Shown: positions 1 to 5,108, numbered from the stretch's first letter. The stretch is DNA of 5,236 nt from an uncultured Bacteroidota bacterium (GCA_903929655.1 CAIYVS010000744.1:1-5236); one strand, 5' to 3'. The notes: a model not told the origin generated them from the letters alone. Translations and numbers: made by a program.

Positions 1-61
1 ATCCATTTTAATAGGCCAAGACAAAAGAAAGAACACTCGCGCAGGAATTAATTTTGGCTAA
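1..61 (+). CDS. possible 3' end of a gene entering from the left
   Basis: Two plus-strand frames are open from the left edge. Frame 2 reads SILIGQDKRKNTRAGINFG and stops at TAA 59-61. Frame 1 reads IHFNRPRQKKEHSRRN and stops at TAA 49-51. The frame 2 stop falls exactly where a perfect inverted repeat (61-69 with 84-92) begins, as expected for a gene end facing the converging thioesterase gene. With fewer than 20 codons I cannot name a family. Frame 2 alternates small, polar and aromatic residues and could be the end of a beta-rich protein, but that is a guess. It may equally be non-coding. Confidence 0.22.
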   Translation, partial: SILIGQDKRKNTRAGINFG

Positions 62-171
62 AATGCCCGCCCTGGTGCAAAATCGGGCATTTGAGTACAT
101 TCAATGCCCGGAATCATCATTGAAAATCAATCATTTATGAAAAAAATGCCCGGTTTTTCAAAAAATGCCCG
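61..171. repeat. cluster of AAATGCCCG repeats, direct and inverted
   Basis: The 9-mer AAATGCCCG occurs at 61-69, 144-152 and 163-171, with an 8-base version (AATGCCCG) at 103-110 and an inverted copy (CGGGCATTT) at 84-92. The last two direct copies lie in a longer identical 12-mer (141-152 and 160-171) with a 19-bp period. The 61-69 and 84-92 copies form a perfect 9-bp inverted repeat with a 14-base loop. The rightmost copy lies inside the thioesterase gene and encodes part of its last residues (SGIF). The array fills the gap downstream of the thioesterase and could act as RNA hairpins or as an expanding intergenic repeat. Confidence 0.8.
84..110 (-). terminator. candidate hairpin terminator of the thioesterase gene
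   Basis: Read on the minus strand, CGGGCATT (110 to 103) pairs with AATGCCCG (91 to 84) across an 11-base loop, and the stem is followed by ATTTT. It lies about 50 bp past the thioesterase stop. The 84-92 arm can instead pair with 61-69, giving a competing hairpin. The T run is short, so intrinsic termination is plausible rather than certain. Confidence 0.4.
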
Positions 172-607
172 ATGTGCCATGCAGCTTATTTTTTAGGGCT
201 GGGCTAATAGTGCTGATCTTCTTTAGCTCATAATCATAGCATACCATCCCTGTTTTGGCGTGGGCTATGTCGGTGCTTTTGTTGTTGCGGGTGCTGGAGA
301 TGTGGTAGAGGAGATCGAAGGAGCGCTCGCTGATTTCGTCGGCATACATTCTTATTGTGAGTATATCTCCATAATATGCTTCTGCTTTGTAGGCTATCAT
401 CACATCGGCCATAATGAGGCTGTTGCCGCCTGCGCTGAGCTCGGTATAGCCCCAATGGGCAAGGAGCTGCATGCGGGCTTCGTGGATGATGGAGAGGAGG
501 GCATCGTTGCCGAGGTGCTTGCCATAGTTAATATCTGTGATGCGGACAGGAATAATGGCTGTATGCAATGTTTTATCGTCAGGAAATTTTATTTTTACGC
601 GACCCAT
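158..607 (-). CDS. acyl-CoA thioesterase, 4HBT hot-dog family
   Basis: This 149-residue protein has the usual size of a single hot-dog domain. Near the N-terminus it has VRITDINYGKHLGND (residues 21-35), which matches the 4HBT signature in which an Asp (here D25) and a following His/Gly/Asn stretch (H31, G33, N34) build the active site. HEARMQLL (42-49) corresponds to the start of the long central helix, and TGMVCYDY (119-126) to a late core strand. Members hydrolyse acyl-CoA or acyl-ACP thioesters in the cytoplasm; the substrate cannot be read from sequence. No signal peptide is seen. ATG at 605-607 is the only good start. The gene is divergent from the FAH-family gene with 19 bp between start codons. 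Its last residues (GTSGIF) are partly encoded by the TGCCCG repeat, so the C-terminus may have been altered by repeat insertion. Confidence 0.82.
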   Translation of the reverse strand: MGRVKIKFPDDKTLHTAIIPVRITDINYGKHLGNDALLSIIHEARMQLLAHWGYTELSAGGNSLIMADVMIAYKAEAYYGDILTIRMYADEISERSFDLLYHISSTRNNKSTDIAHAKTGMVCYDYELKKISTISPALKNKLHGTSGIF

Positions 608-626
608 TAAAATTCACCGGTTTTTT

Positions 627-1238
627 ATGAAAATTATATGTATCGGGCGAAATTACGCTGAACACGCCAAAGAATTGAATAATGAGATACCGACGGAGCC
701 GGTTATTTTCCTGAAGCCGCAAACTGCGCTGCTGGCAGAGGGGAGGCCGGTGTATTACCCGGAGTTTACGGACGACTTGCAGTATGAGTGCGAGGTGGTG
801 GTGAAGATTTGCAAGAATGGCAAGTACACGCAGGAGAAATTTGCGCCGAAGTATTATAACGAGATAAGCCTGGGTATAGATTTTACGGCGCGGGACCTGC
901 AAAATAAACTGAAGCAGAAGGGGCTGCCCTGGGAGATAGCGAAGGGTTTTGATAATTCGGCTGCTGTGGGGAGGTTTTTACCGATTACTGCTGATATGGA
1001 CATTGGGAACCTGGATTTTGAACTGAGGCTGAACGGGCTGCAGGTGCAGCATAGCAACACTAAGAACATGATCTTTAATGTGAACAGGATCATTGAGTAT
1101 GCTTCGAGGTTTTTCTCGTTTAATATTGGTGATTTGATCTTTACGGGTACGCCGGCGGGTGTGGGGGCTGTGAATGCGTATGATAAGCTGGAGGGCTACC
1201 TGGAGGGGGAAAAATTGCTGGATGTGGATATCAGGTGA
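627..1238 (+). CDS. fumarylacetoacetate hydrolase (FAH) family protein
   Basis: A 203-residue single-domain FAH-fold enzyme, close in size to the FAHD1/acylpyruvase group. It starts MKIICIGRNYAEHAKEL, typical of the family. The metal-binding carboxylates are visible as E54 and E56 (YECEVV) and D85 (GIDFTARDLQ). K106 and D109 lie in the conserved AKGFDN stretch, and FTGTPAGVG (172-180) is the C-terminal signature. Relatives cleave or decarboxylate 2-oxo acids (acylpyruvates, oxaloacetate) or isomerise/hydrate 2-hydroxy-dienoates, using Mg or Mn; which of these applies is open. The frame is open upstream to 537, but those 30 residues lie antisense to the thioesterase gene and match nothing in the family, so ATG 627 is chosen. 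No Shine-Dalgarno is seen (a T run precedes the start). The stop TGA is followed directly by 9-bp tandem repeats. Confidence 0.88.
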   Translation: MKIICIGRNYAEHAKELNNEIPTEPVIFLKPQTALLAEGRPVYYPEFTDDLQYECEVVVKICKNGKYTQEKFAPKYYNEISLGIDFTARDLQNKLKQKGLPWEIAKGFDNSAAVGRFLPITADMDIGNLDFELRLNGLQVQHSNTKNMIFNVNRIIEYASRFFSFNIGDLIFTGTPAGVGAVNAYDKLEGYLEGEKLLDVDIR

Positions 1239-1240
1239 TG

Positions 1241-1285
1241 AGGTTAAAGAGGTTAAAGAGGTTAAAAAAGTTAAAGGGGTAAAAG
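1241..1285 (+). repeat. five tandem 9-bp units (AGGTTAAAG type)
   Basis: Units are AGGTTAAAG (1241-1249), AGGTTAAAG (1250-1258), AGGTTAAAA (1259-1267), AAGTTAAAG (1268-1276) and GGGTAAAAG (1277-1285). They decay from left to right. The array starts two bases after the FAH gene's stop codon. Its 9-bp period keeps reading frame, so one frame encodes repeated Arg-Leu-Lys. Confidence 0.9.
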
Positions 1286-1317
1286 GTTGAGGGGTTGATT
1301 TGTTGAGGGGTTGATTA
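1286..1317 (+). repeat. two tandem 16-bp units
   Basis: GTTGAGGGGTTGATTT (1286-1301) is followed at once by GTTGAGGGGTTGATTA (1302-1317), differing only in the last base. It abuts the 9-bp array, making a 77-bp repeat block that fills most of the FAH-ung gap. Confidence 0.9.
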
Positions 1318-1353
1318 GGTATTGGAGCTTATTTTTTGTAAAGGCTGATATGT

Positions 1354-2031
1354 ATGGATGTAAATATTGAGGCTAGCTGGAAGGGGGCCTTGCAGGAGGA
1401 GTTTAGGAAGGATTATTTTGAAAAGATCGTTTCTTTTTTGAAGGCGGAGAAGAAGGCGGGCAAAATAATTTATCCACCGGGGCCGCTTATTTTTAATGCT
1501 TTTAATTGTACGCATTTTGACAATGTAAAGGTGGTGATTTTGGGGCAGGACCCTTATCATAACCCAGGGCAGGCGCACGGGCTTTCGTTTTCGGTGCCTG
1601 ATGGTGTGGCCCCTCCCCCATCGCTGGTGAATATTTACAAGGAGATAAAGGAGGACCTGGGGATTGATATACCGGCAAAAAAAGGGAATCTTGAAAAGTG
1701 GGCCAGGCAGGGTGTGTTGCTGCTGAACGCTGCACTGACGGTGGAGGCTAATCAGCCGATGTCGCACAGCCAGGTGGGCTGGCATCATTTTACGGATGAT
1801 GTGATCAGGATATTGTCGGAGAAGAAAGAGGGACTTGTGTTTATATTGTGGGGTAAGTTTGCACAGGGCAAGGAGCCGCTGATTGACAAATCGAAACATT
1901 TAATTTTGAAGGCGGCGCATCCTTCGCCATTTTCTGCTTATAATGGTTTTTTTGGTTGCCATCATTTCAGCAAGGCTAATAAATGGTTGCAGGACCATGG
2001 GGAAAGGGCGATAGACTGGTCGCTGGATTAG
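1354..2031 (+). CDS. ung: uracil-DNA glycosylase, family 1
   Basis: Removes uracil from DNA (from dUMP incorporation or cytosine deamination) as the first step of base-excision repair. The 225-residue length matches bacterial Ung. Motifs in order: GQDPYH at 64-69, with D66 as the water-activating Asp; GLSFSV at 76-81, with F79 for uracil stacking; LLLNAALTV at 122-130, with N125 for uracil recognition; and HPSPFSA at 189-195, with catalytic H189 in the minor-groove loop. The tip residue of that loop, Leu in E. coli and human enzymes, is Phe (F193) here. This is a known natural variant: from memory, B. subtilis Ung also has Phe at this place. No transmembrane segments or signal peptide are seen. 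ATG 1354 gives the expected N-terminus. It is a stand-alone gene flanked by repeats on both sides, with no obvious partner. Confidence 0.97.
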   Translation: MDVNIEASWKGALQEEFRKDYFEKIVSFLKAEKKAGKIIYPPGPLIFNAFNCTHFDNVKVVILGQDPYHNPGQAHGLSFSVPDGVAPPPSLVNIYKEIKEDLGIDIPAKKGNLEKWARQGVLLLNAALTVEANQPMSHSQVGWHHFTDDVIRILSEKKEGLVFILWGKFAQGKEPLIDKSKHLILKAAHPSPFSAYNGFFGCHHFSKANKWLQDHGERAIDWSLD

Positions 2032-2043
2032 GGTTTGATACTT

Positions 2044-2099
2044 ATTTTGGCTAAAGCCTTTTCGTATATTATTTCGAATCCCCGGCCTGAAGTCCGGGG
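2044..2099 (+). terminator. double hairpin, candidate ung terminator / dispersed repeat
   Basis: GGCTAAAGCC (2049-2058) is a short palindrome followed by TTTT. Next, CCCCGG (2080-2085) pairs with CCGGGG (2094-2099) over an 8-base loop, followed by CTATTGTTT. It starts 12 bases after the ung stop. The arrangement of a GGCTAAAGCC motif, an AT spacer and a CCCCGG/CCGGGG hairpin resembles intergenic units that recur in Sphingobacteriia-type genomes (from memory). Its leading 12-mer ATTTTGGCTAAA (2044-2055) also occurs at 51-62. It may act as a terminator, but there is no strong T tract after the second stem. Confidence 0.5.
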
Positions 2100-2125
2100 C
2101 TATTGTTTCCGTATTCCCTTGACAT

Positions 2126-2170
2126 CCCCCTGTCCCCCTTCGCCCTGCACAAGGCTTGCGCTAAAGGGGG
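2126..2170. repeat. G/C-run inverted repeat in the ung-plsC gap
   Basis: CCCCCTGTCCCCCTT (2126-2140) is followed by a 23-base loop and AAGGGGG (2164-2170), giving a 7-bp stem between 2134-2140 and 2164-2170. It has the same double C-run design as the element at 4192-4270, so both look like copies of one repeat family. The 241-bp gap 2032-2272 holds this element, the hairpins at 2044-2099 and the promoter at 2246; I see no gene in it. Confidence 0.65.
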
Positions 2171-2245
2171 AATTCCATAGCGAGTAATTACGCTCGTTTT
2201 CGGAAAAAGGCAATGTGTAGTGAAGGACGGGGCTACTAATTATAT

Positions 2246-2253
2246 TACTTTTG
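2246..2253 (+). promoter_or_regulatory. Bacteroidota-type -7 element upstream of plsC
   Basis: TACTTTTG fits the Bacteroidota -7 consensus TAnnTTTG exactly and ends 19 bases before the plsC ATG at 2273. No clear -33 TTTG is seen at the usual spacing, so the call rests on the -7 match and its position. It would drive plsC and, through the overlap, the DUF2520 gene. Confidence 0.45.
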
Positions 2254-2272
2254 AGCTGACTCTATATTGACA

Positions 2273-3028
2273 ATGAAGTTTATTAAGAATATTCCGGGGC
2301 ATTTGTTTTTTGTGTATGGCATGTTGCTGTTTATAGCTACTATGCTGGTGGTGCTGATACCTATATGGATCATTTCCAAGCTGCCGGAACCTAAGAGGGC
2401 AAGGGCATTACATATTGTTTTTCAATGCTGGATGGGTGCGTACCTCACGCTTACCTTTAGCCCGGTTTTCAGGAAGGGGAAGGAATATTTTAAGAAGGGC
2501 AAGACTTATGTGGTGGTGATTAATCATAATTCTTTGGCTGATATTCCTGTTTCATCGCCCTGGATACCGGTGCCTAATAAGACTTTGGCTAAGATAGAGA
2601 TGTCGAAGATACCGCTGTTTGGTATTATCTACAGGGCTGGCTCTATCTTGCTGGACAGGAAGCATGGGGGCAGCCGCAGGGAGAGTTTTAGCAAGATGCA
2701 GGAGACGCTGGAACTGGGAATTAATTTGTGCCTGTATCCCGAAGGGACGAGAAATAAAACGAATAAGGCCATTCAGCCTTTTTTTGACGGGGCTTTTATT
2801 ACGGCCATCAAGGCGCAGAAAGCTATTATCCCTGCACTGATATTTAATACTGGCAAGATAATGCCTTATAATAAAGTGGCGTGGATGAGGCCTATGCCTA
2901 TCTATTTTCATTTCCTGGAACCAATTGAAACAGAAGGTTTAACTTTGGACAATGTAGTGGAGCTGAAAGAAAAGGTGCATCAAGTGATGGAAATGTATTA
3001 CCTGCAGCATCTTAACAATAAAGCATGA
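2273..3028 (+). CDS. plsC: 1-acyl-sn-glycerol-3-phosphate acyltransferase (PlsC-like)
   Basis: This 251-residue membrane-associated acyltransferase would transfer an acyl chain to lysophosphatidic acid to make phosphatidic acid. A hydrophobic segment at about residues 11-35 should anchor it in the inner membrane. The four LPLAT blocks are present: NHNSLAD (84-90, the HX4D motif with H85 and D90), GSILLDRK (123-130, with R129), YPEGTRN (155-161, with E157, G158 and R160) and IIPALI (185-190, with P187). The frame also offers a TTG at 2267, six bases upstream, but ATG 2273 is the normal start and sits better behind the -7 element at 2246. The stop overlaps the next gene's ATG (ATGA, 3025-3028), implying translational coupling. 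Related enzymes can acylate ornithine lipids or other lysolipids, so the exact acceptor is inferred. Confidence 0.9.
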   Translation: MKFIKNIPGHLFFVYGMLLFIATMLVVLIPIWIISKLPEPKRARALHIVFQCWMGAYLTLTFSPVFRKGKEYFKKGKTYVVVINHNSLADIPVSSPWIPVPNKTLAKIEMSKIPLFGIIYRAGSILLDRKHGGSRRESFSKMQETLELGINLCLYPEGTRNKTNKAIQPFFDGAFITAIKAQKAIIPALIFNTGKIMPYNKVAWMRPMPIYFHFLEPIETEGLTLDNVVELKEKVHQVMEMYYLQHLNNKA

Positions 3029-3816
3029 CTTACAGTATTATAGGCAGTGGCAATATGGCATGGTTCCTGGCAAAGAGATTAACTTCTGCTGGGCACCAGT
3101 GCAGGGGTATATATGGACGGAATGAGGAGGAGGCCCAGGCCCTGGCGGAGTCGATCAATTCCGAGTTTTACAGGAAGGATTTTCATATTGAGGACGGGGA
3201 AGCGGATGTTTGTTTCCTGGCGGTTGCTGACCATGCTATAGAGCAGGTGGCAAAGAACATATCTTTCGAAAAAACGGTATTAGTGCATACCTCGGGATCT
3301 GTGGGTATGAGTGCTATTGCAGGCTCGGCTATAGATCATGCTGTTTTGTGGCCCGTGTATTCTATACTGAAAAATAGTTTGCCCAGTCACAGGGATATTC
3401 CTTTTGCATGGGAGGCCTCGTCTGCAAAGGCACAGAAATATTTGCTGATGATGGCGCATGGGATAACTGATATTTTGTTTGAGGCGAAGGATGAGCAGAG
3501 GAGATGGTTGCATTTATCGGCTGTAGTGAGCAATAATTTTACTACGCATCTGCTTACTATTTGCGAGCAGATATGTAAGACACATGATGTGCCCTTCTCT
3601 ACCTTGCAACCTATTATTGAGCAGACTTTTGAACGCATTAAAAGAGAATCGCCTTATAATATACAAACCGGGCCGGCCAGGCGCGGTGATGACAGTACGA
3701 TAGCAAAACATATTGAATTATTATCTGCTGAGCCGCATTGGCAGCAGGTTTACAGCGCTATCTCAGCCTCCATAGAGAACACCTATAAAGATGATATCAA
3801 AAAAAGCCATGATTAG
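3025..3816 (+). CDS. Rossmann-fold protein with DUF2520 domain
   Basis: A 263-residue protein of the ProC / F420-dependent NADP-oxidoreductase-like superfamily. The N-terminal Rossmann nucleotide-binding loop is visible as IIGSGNMA (5-12, GxGxxA). It is followed by LAVADHAI (65-72) and HTSG (88-91), typical of the group's second half of the nucleotide-binding domain. The C-terminal helical DUF2520 domain shows LHLSAVVSNNFTTHL (162-176) and QTGPARRGD (214-222), its strongest signature. The substrate is unknown for the family; an NAD(P)-dependent dehydrogenase role is inferred from the fold. No signal peptide or membrane segment is seen. It overlaps plsC by 4 bp and is probably made from the same mRNA. 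A promoter-like element follows 3 bases after its stop, so the ferredoxin gene downstream is probably a separate unit. Confidence 0.85.
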   Translation: MTYSIIGSGNMAWFLAKRLTSAGHQCRGIYGRNEEEAQALAESINSEFYRKDFHIEDGEADVCFLAVADHAIEQVAKNISFEKTVLVHTSGSVGMSAIAGSAIDHAVLWPVYSILKNSLPSHRDIPFAWEASSAKAQKYLLMMAHGITDILFEAKDEQRRWLHLSAVVSNNFTTHLLTICEQICKTHDVPFSTLQPIIEQTFERIKRESPYNIQTGPARRGDDSTIAKHIELLSAEPHWQQVYSAISASIENTYKDDIKKSHD

Positions 3817-3818
3817 AG

Positions 3819-3826
3819 TACCTTTG
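3819..3826 (+). promoter_or_regulatory. Bacteroidota-type -7 element upstream of fdx
   Basis: TACCTTTG followed by C is an exact match to TAnnTTTG. It begins 3 bases after the DUF2520 stop (3814-3816) and ends 26 bases before the fdx ATG, leaving room for a short A-rich leader (ATAAAATAATAC). A -33 element is not obvious; it would have to lie inside the DUF2520 coding sequence. It suggests the ferredoxin has its own promoter. Confidence 0.6.
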
Positions 3827-3852
3827 CGTCCTGATTACGAATAAAATAATAC

Positions 3853-4188
3853 ATGTATAGAATTAAATTTAAGTTTGAAGAGAAGGGATTGGAGCCTGTT
3901 ACTTTGGAGAATGTTGCCCCCGGCCAGAGTATTTTAGAGGTAGCCCTTGATAACAATATAGAATTACATCATAATTGCGGCATGGTTTGCGCCTGCAGCA
4001 CTTGTCATTTGTACCTGGAGAAAGGTGATGAATTTGTGCCTGAGATAAGTGAGCGGGAAGAAGATTTTATAGACAGGGCAAGGAACCCGAAGATCAATTC
4101 GAGGCTGGGTTGCCAATGTGTGCTGGATGATGGGGATGGGGAAATAGAGGTGACGATACCAGACCAGTCTGTGATAACGGGGGAATAA
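3853..4188 (+). CDS. fdx: [2Fe-2S] ferredoxin, adrenodoxin / Isc type
   Basis: A 111-residue small electron carrier, the full length of E. coli Fdx. Cluster ligands are C42, C48 and C51 (CGMVCACSTCH, i.e. C-X5-C-X2-C) plus C87 (SRLGCQC), the vertebrate/Isc-type spacing rather than the plant-type. The ligands and the extra cysteine C46 coincide with E. coli Fdx numbering as I recall it; Cys46 there has been linked to cluster assembly. C89 is another free cysteine. The acidic stretch ISEREEDFIDRA (65-76) corresponds to the partner-docking helix of the family. Isc ferredoxin supplies electrons for cluster assembly on IscU. An iscX-like gene lies next downstream, which supports the Isc assignment over a P450-type redox role. 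A -7 promoter element stands at 3819, and the start ATG has an A-rich leader. Confidence 0.92.
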   Translation: MYRIKFKFEEKGLEPVTLENVAPGQSILEVALDNNIELHHNCGMVCACSTCHLYLEKGDEFVPEISEREEDFIDRARNPKINSRLGCQCVLDDGDGEIEVTIPDQSVITGE

Positions 4189-4191
4189 AAC

Positions 4192-4270
4192 ACCCCCTGG
4201 CCCCCTGAAGGGGGAAACATGTTTTGAAAAATAAATTGCAAATCACTTCTCCCCTTTAGGGGCAGGGGGT
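4192..4270. repeat. nested inverted repeat (three-way-junction fold) between fdx and iscX
   Basis: Outer arms ACCCCCTG (4192-4199) and CAGGGGGT (4263-4270) are perfect complements. Inside lie two small hairpins: CCCCC-TGAA-GGGGG (4201-4214) and CCCC-TTTA-GGGG (4251-4262). The whole can fold as a stem with two side hairpins. The 5' half resembles the element at 2126-2170. It begins 4 bases after the fdx stop and ends 13 bases before the iscX start, so it fills the gap almost exactly. It could lower read-through or shape mRNA stability between the two genes; no T run follows that would make it a standard terminator. Confidence 0.8.
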
Positions 4271-4283
4271 AAAATAAAAAACA

Positions 4284-4523
4284 ATGGCTCATTACGAACC
4301 GCCGATACATTGGAGAGACCACGAGGACATAGCGATGAAGCTGTATGAACGCTTCGGGGATGATTATGGTGAAAGTAAGATATACAGGCTCAGATTTACG
4401 GAGCTGATAGAATGGGTGTTGGAGATACCTAATTTTGCAGGCAAACGCGAGGAATGCAATGAGGGACACCTGGAAATGATACAGTCCAAATGGGTGTATG
4501 AGTGGAGGGATAACCAGGGCTAG
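4284..4523 (+). CDS. iscX: IscX-like Fe-S assembly protein
   Basis: A 79-residue acidic protein matching IscX (YfhJ), which binds the desulfurase IscS and iron and tunes cluster assembly. Recognisable are W10 and D12 of the N-terminal WxD, DIAMKLYERF (15-24), RFTELIEWV (37-45), corresponding to the RFTDLHxWV core, and ECNEGHLEMIQSKW (57-70), corresponding to the SNExxLExIxxxW C-terminal helix. It is longer than the roughly 66-residue E. coli protein. Extra residues are at the N-terminus and around GDDYGESKIY (25-34), where E. coli has a shorter loop. It follows the ferredoxin gene on the same strand, as in the isc operon order fdx-iscX, but no hscA/hscB/iscS/iscU gene is seen in the window. 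An A-rich leader precedes ATG 4284. This is the last intact gene before the AT-rich right end. Confidence 0.88.
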   Translation: MAHYEPPIHWRDHEDIAMKLYERFGDDYGESKIYRLRFTELIEWVLEIPNFAGKREECNEGHLEMIQSKWVYEWRDNQG

Positions 4524-4719
4524 TCTGAATTTGGATTTGCGGGATTGGGGGATTAATTGGAGGTGAATATATCTTCATAAATGAATATTATTATTAAAAA
4601 AGCAAAATTCTCTTGGACGACTAATGGATTGGCGTATCTTACATGATAAATATGATAAATAATATTTTTTTGCTTGAAAGTCAGGATTAGTTACAAATAT
4701 TTGTTGGTAAGTTCAATAA
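4524..4719. other. AT-rich intergenic stretch, no gene seen
   Basis: The stretch after iscX begins with a G-rich piece (GGGATTGGGGG near 4541-4551) and then becomes very AT-rich; 4621-4680 has only 15 G/C in 60. It contains a small palindrome TTCATAAATGAA (4574-4585) and the 9-bp duplication at 4643-4660. All frames are stop-rich. I see no exact TAnnTTTG promoter and no RNA gene. Confidence 0.6.
4643..4660 (+). repeat. perfect 9-bp tandem duplication ATGATAAAT
   Basis: ATGATAAAT at 4643-4651 is repeated exactly at 4652-4660 in the AT-rich stretch upstream of the IS30-like fragment. It could be slippage, a protein-binding repeat or a footprint of insertion and excision; the sequence does not decide. 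Confidence 0.7.
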
Positions 4720-4860
4720 ATTTATACATTGGCAATGAATTTTAATGCGAGACCACGCAAAAGATTATCCTTTACTCCTATCATGCTCAGTATGCTTTAC
4801 TCAATGCAGCATCCAAGTCAATACGTCCAGTCGAACGATCTGATTATGAAATCACACTAA
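4720..4860 (+). pseudogene. possible IS30-family transposase tail remnant
   Basis: The frame 4720-4860 reads IYTLAMNFNARPRKRLSF followed by TPI. IS30-family transposases end with a conserved stretch of the type N-N-RPRKRL-G-[FYW]-x-TP-x-E-VF, and NARPRKRLSF..TP matches this except for one missing residue between F and TP. The match lasts only about 14 residues. The frame is blocked by TAA at 4717-4719 just upstream, and after TP it diverges and stops at 4858-4860. An ATG at 4735 would give a 41-residue peptide. I read it as the last piece of a decayed transposase whose body is lost. The homology is short enough to be chance. Confidence 0.33.
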
Positions 4861-4973
4861 ATGAACGCAAATTTTCAGGTGTTAAAAAATCCAATGAAGA
4901 TCTCTCTAATTTTGTTTTCAGAAATTCCTCTGAGTTTGCTACCACTTACGGTTTCGATTTTCCTCGCGAATAA
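4746..4973 (+). pseudogene. open frame without a start codon, unknown
   Basis: A 75-codon stretch open between TAA 4743-4745 and TAA 4971-4973. It has no ATG, GTG or TTG near its beginning, so it cannot be a normal complete gene. Its composition looks protein-like, e.g. SIRPVERSDYEITLNERKF and SEFATTYGFDFPRE just before the stop. It overlaps the IS30-like fragment in another frame. I do not recognise a family. It may be the remains of a frameshifted gene, and the same frame is open again at 5109-5236 after three further stops (5010, 5082, 5106). Confidence 0.3.
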
Positions 4974-5108
4974 TCCAGCAATCAAGGAGGTCCTATCAGT
5001 GACGAAGTATAAGAGGATGGCTATAAAAAATTAGTGAGAAAAATGACAACTCCAACTGTTGTAAGAGTGGAATTTCAAAATTAGCTGATGCGAAAGCGTC
5101 AAATCTAG

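Noticed and set aside
260..610. Plus-strand open frame (116 codons) opposite the thioesterase
   Set aside because: Its Ala/Val/Gly-rich product is the mirror of the thioesterase codons, and the minus-strand protein has clear 4HBT motifs.
537..626. Upstream extension of the FAH reading frame by 30 residues from ATG 537
   Set aside because: The extra residues lie antisense to the thioesterase gene and match no family N-terminus, whereas MKIICIGRNY at 627 is the standard beginning.
1241..1317. CRISPR-like array
   Set aside because: Units of 9 and 16 bp follow one another without unique spacers, and no cas gene is present; these are simple tandem repeats.
1315..1899. Long minus-strand open frame (194 codons) inside ung
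   Set aside because: It lies antisense to an unmistakable ung gene, is rich in Arg/His/Gln/Leu as expected for a shadow frame, and shows no family motif.
2267..2272. TTG start two codons upstream of the plsC ATG
   Set aside because: ATG 2273 is a normal start, and TTG would leave a very short leader after the -7 element at 2246-2253.
4005..4469. Minus-strand open frame (154 codons) across fdx, the repeat and iscX
   Set aside because: It runs antisense through two recognisable genes and an inverted repeat, with no motif of its own.
4600..4675. 8-bp inverted repeat AAGCAAAA / TTTTGCTT spaced 60 bases apart
   Set aside because: In such AT-rich sequence a match of this length is likely by chance and the loop is long.
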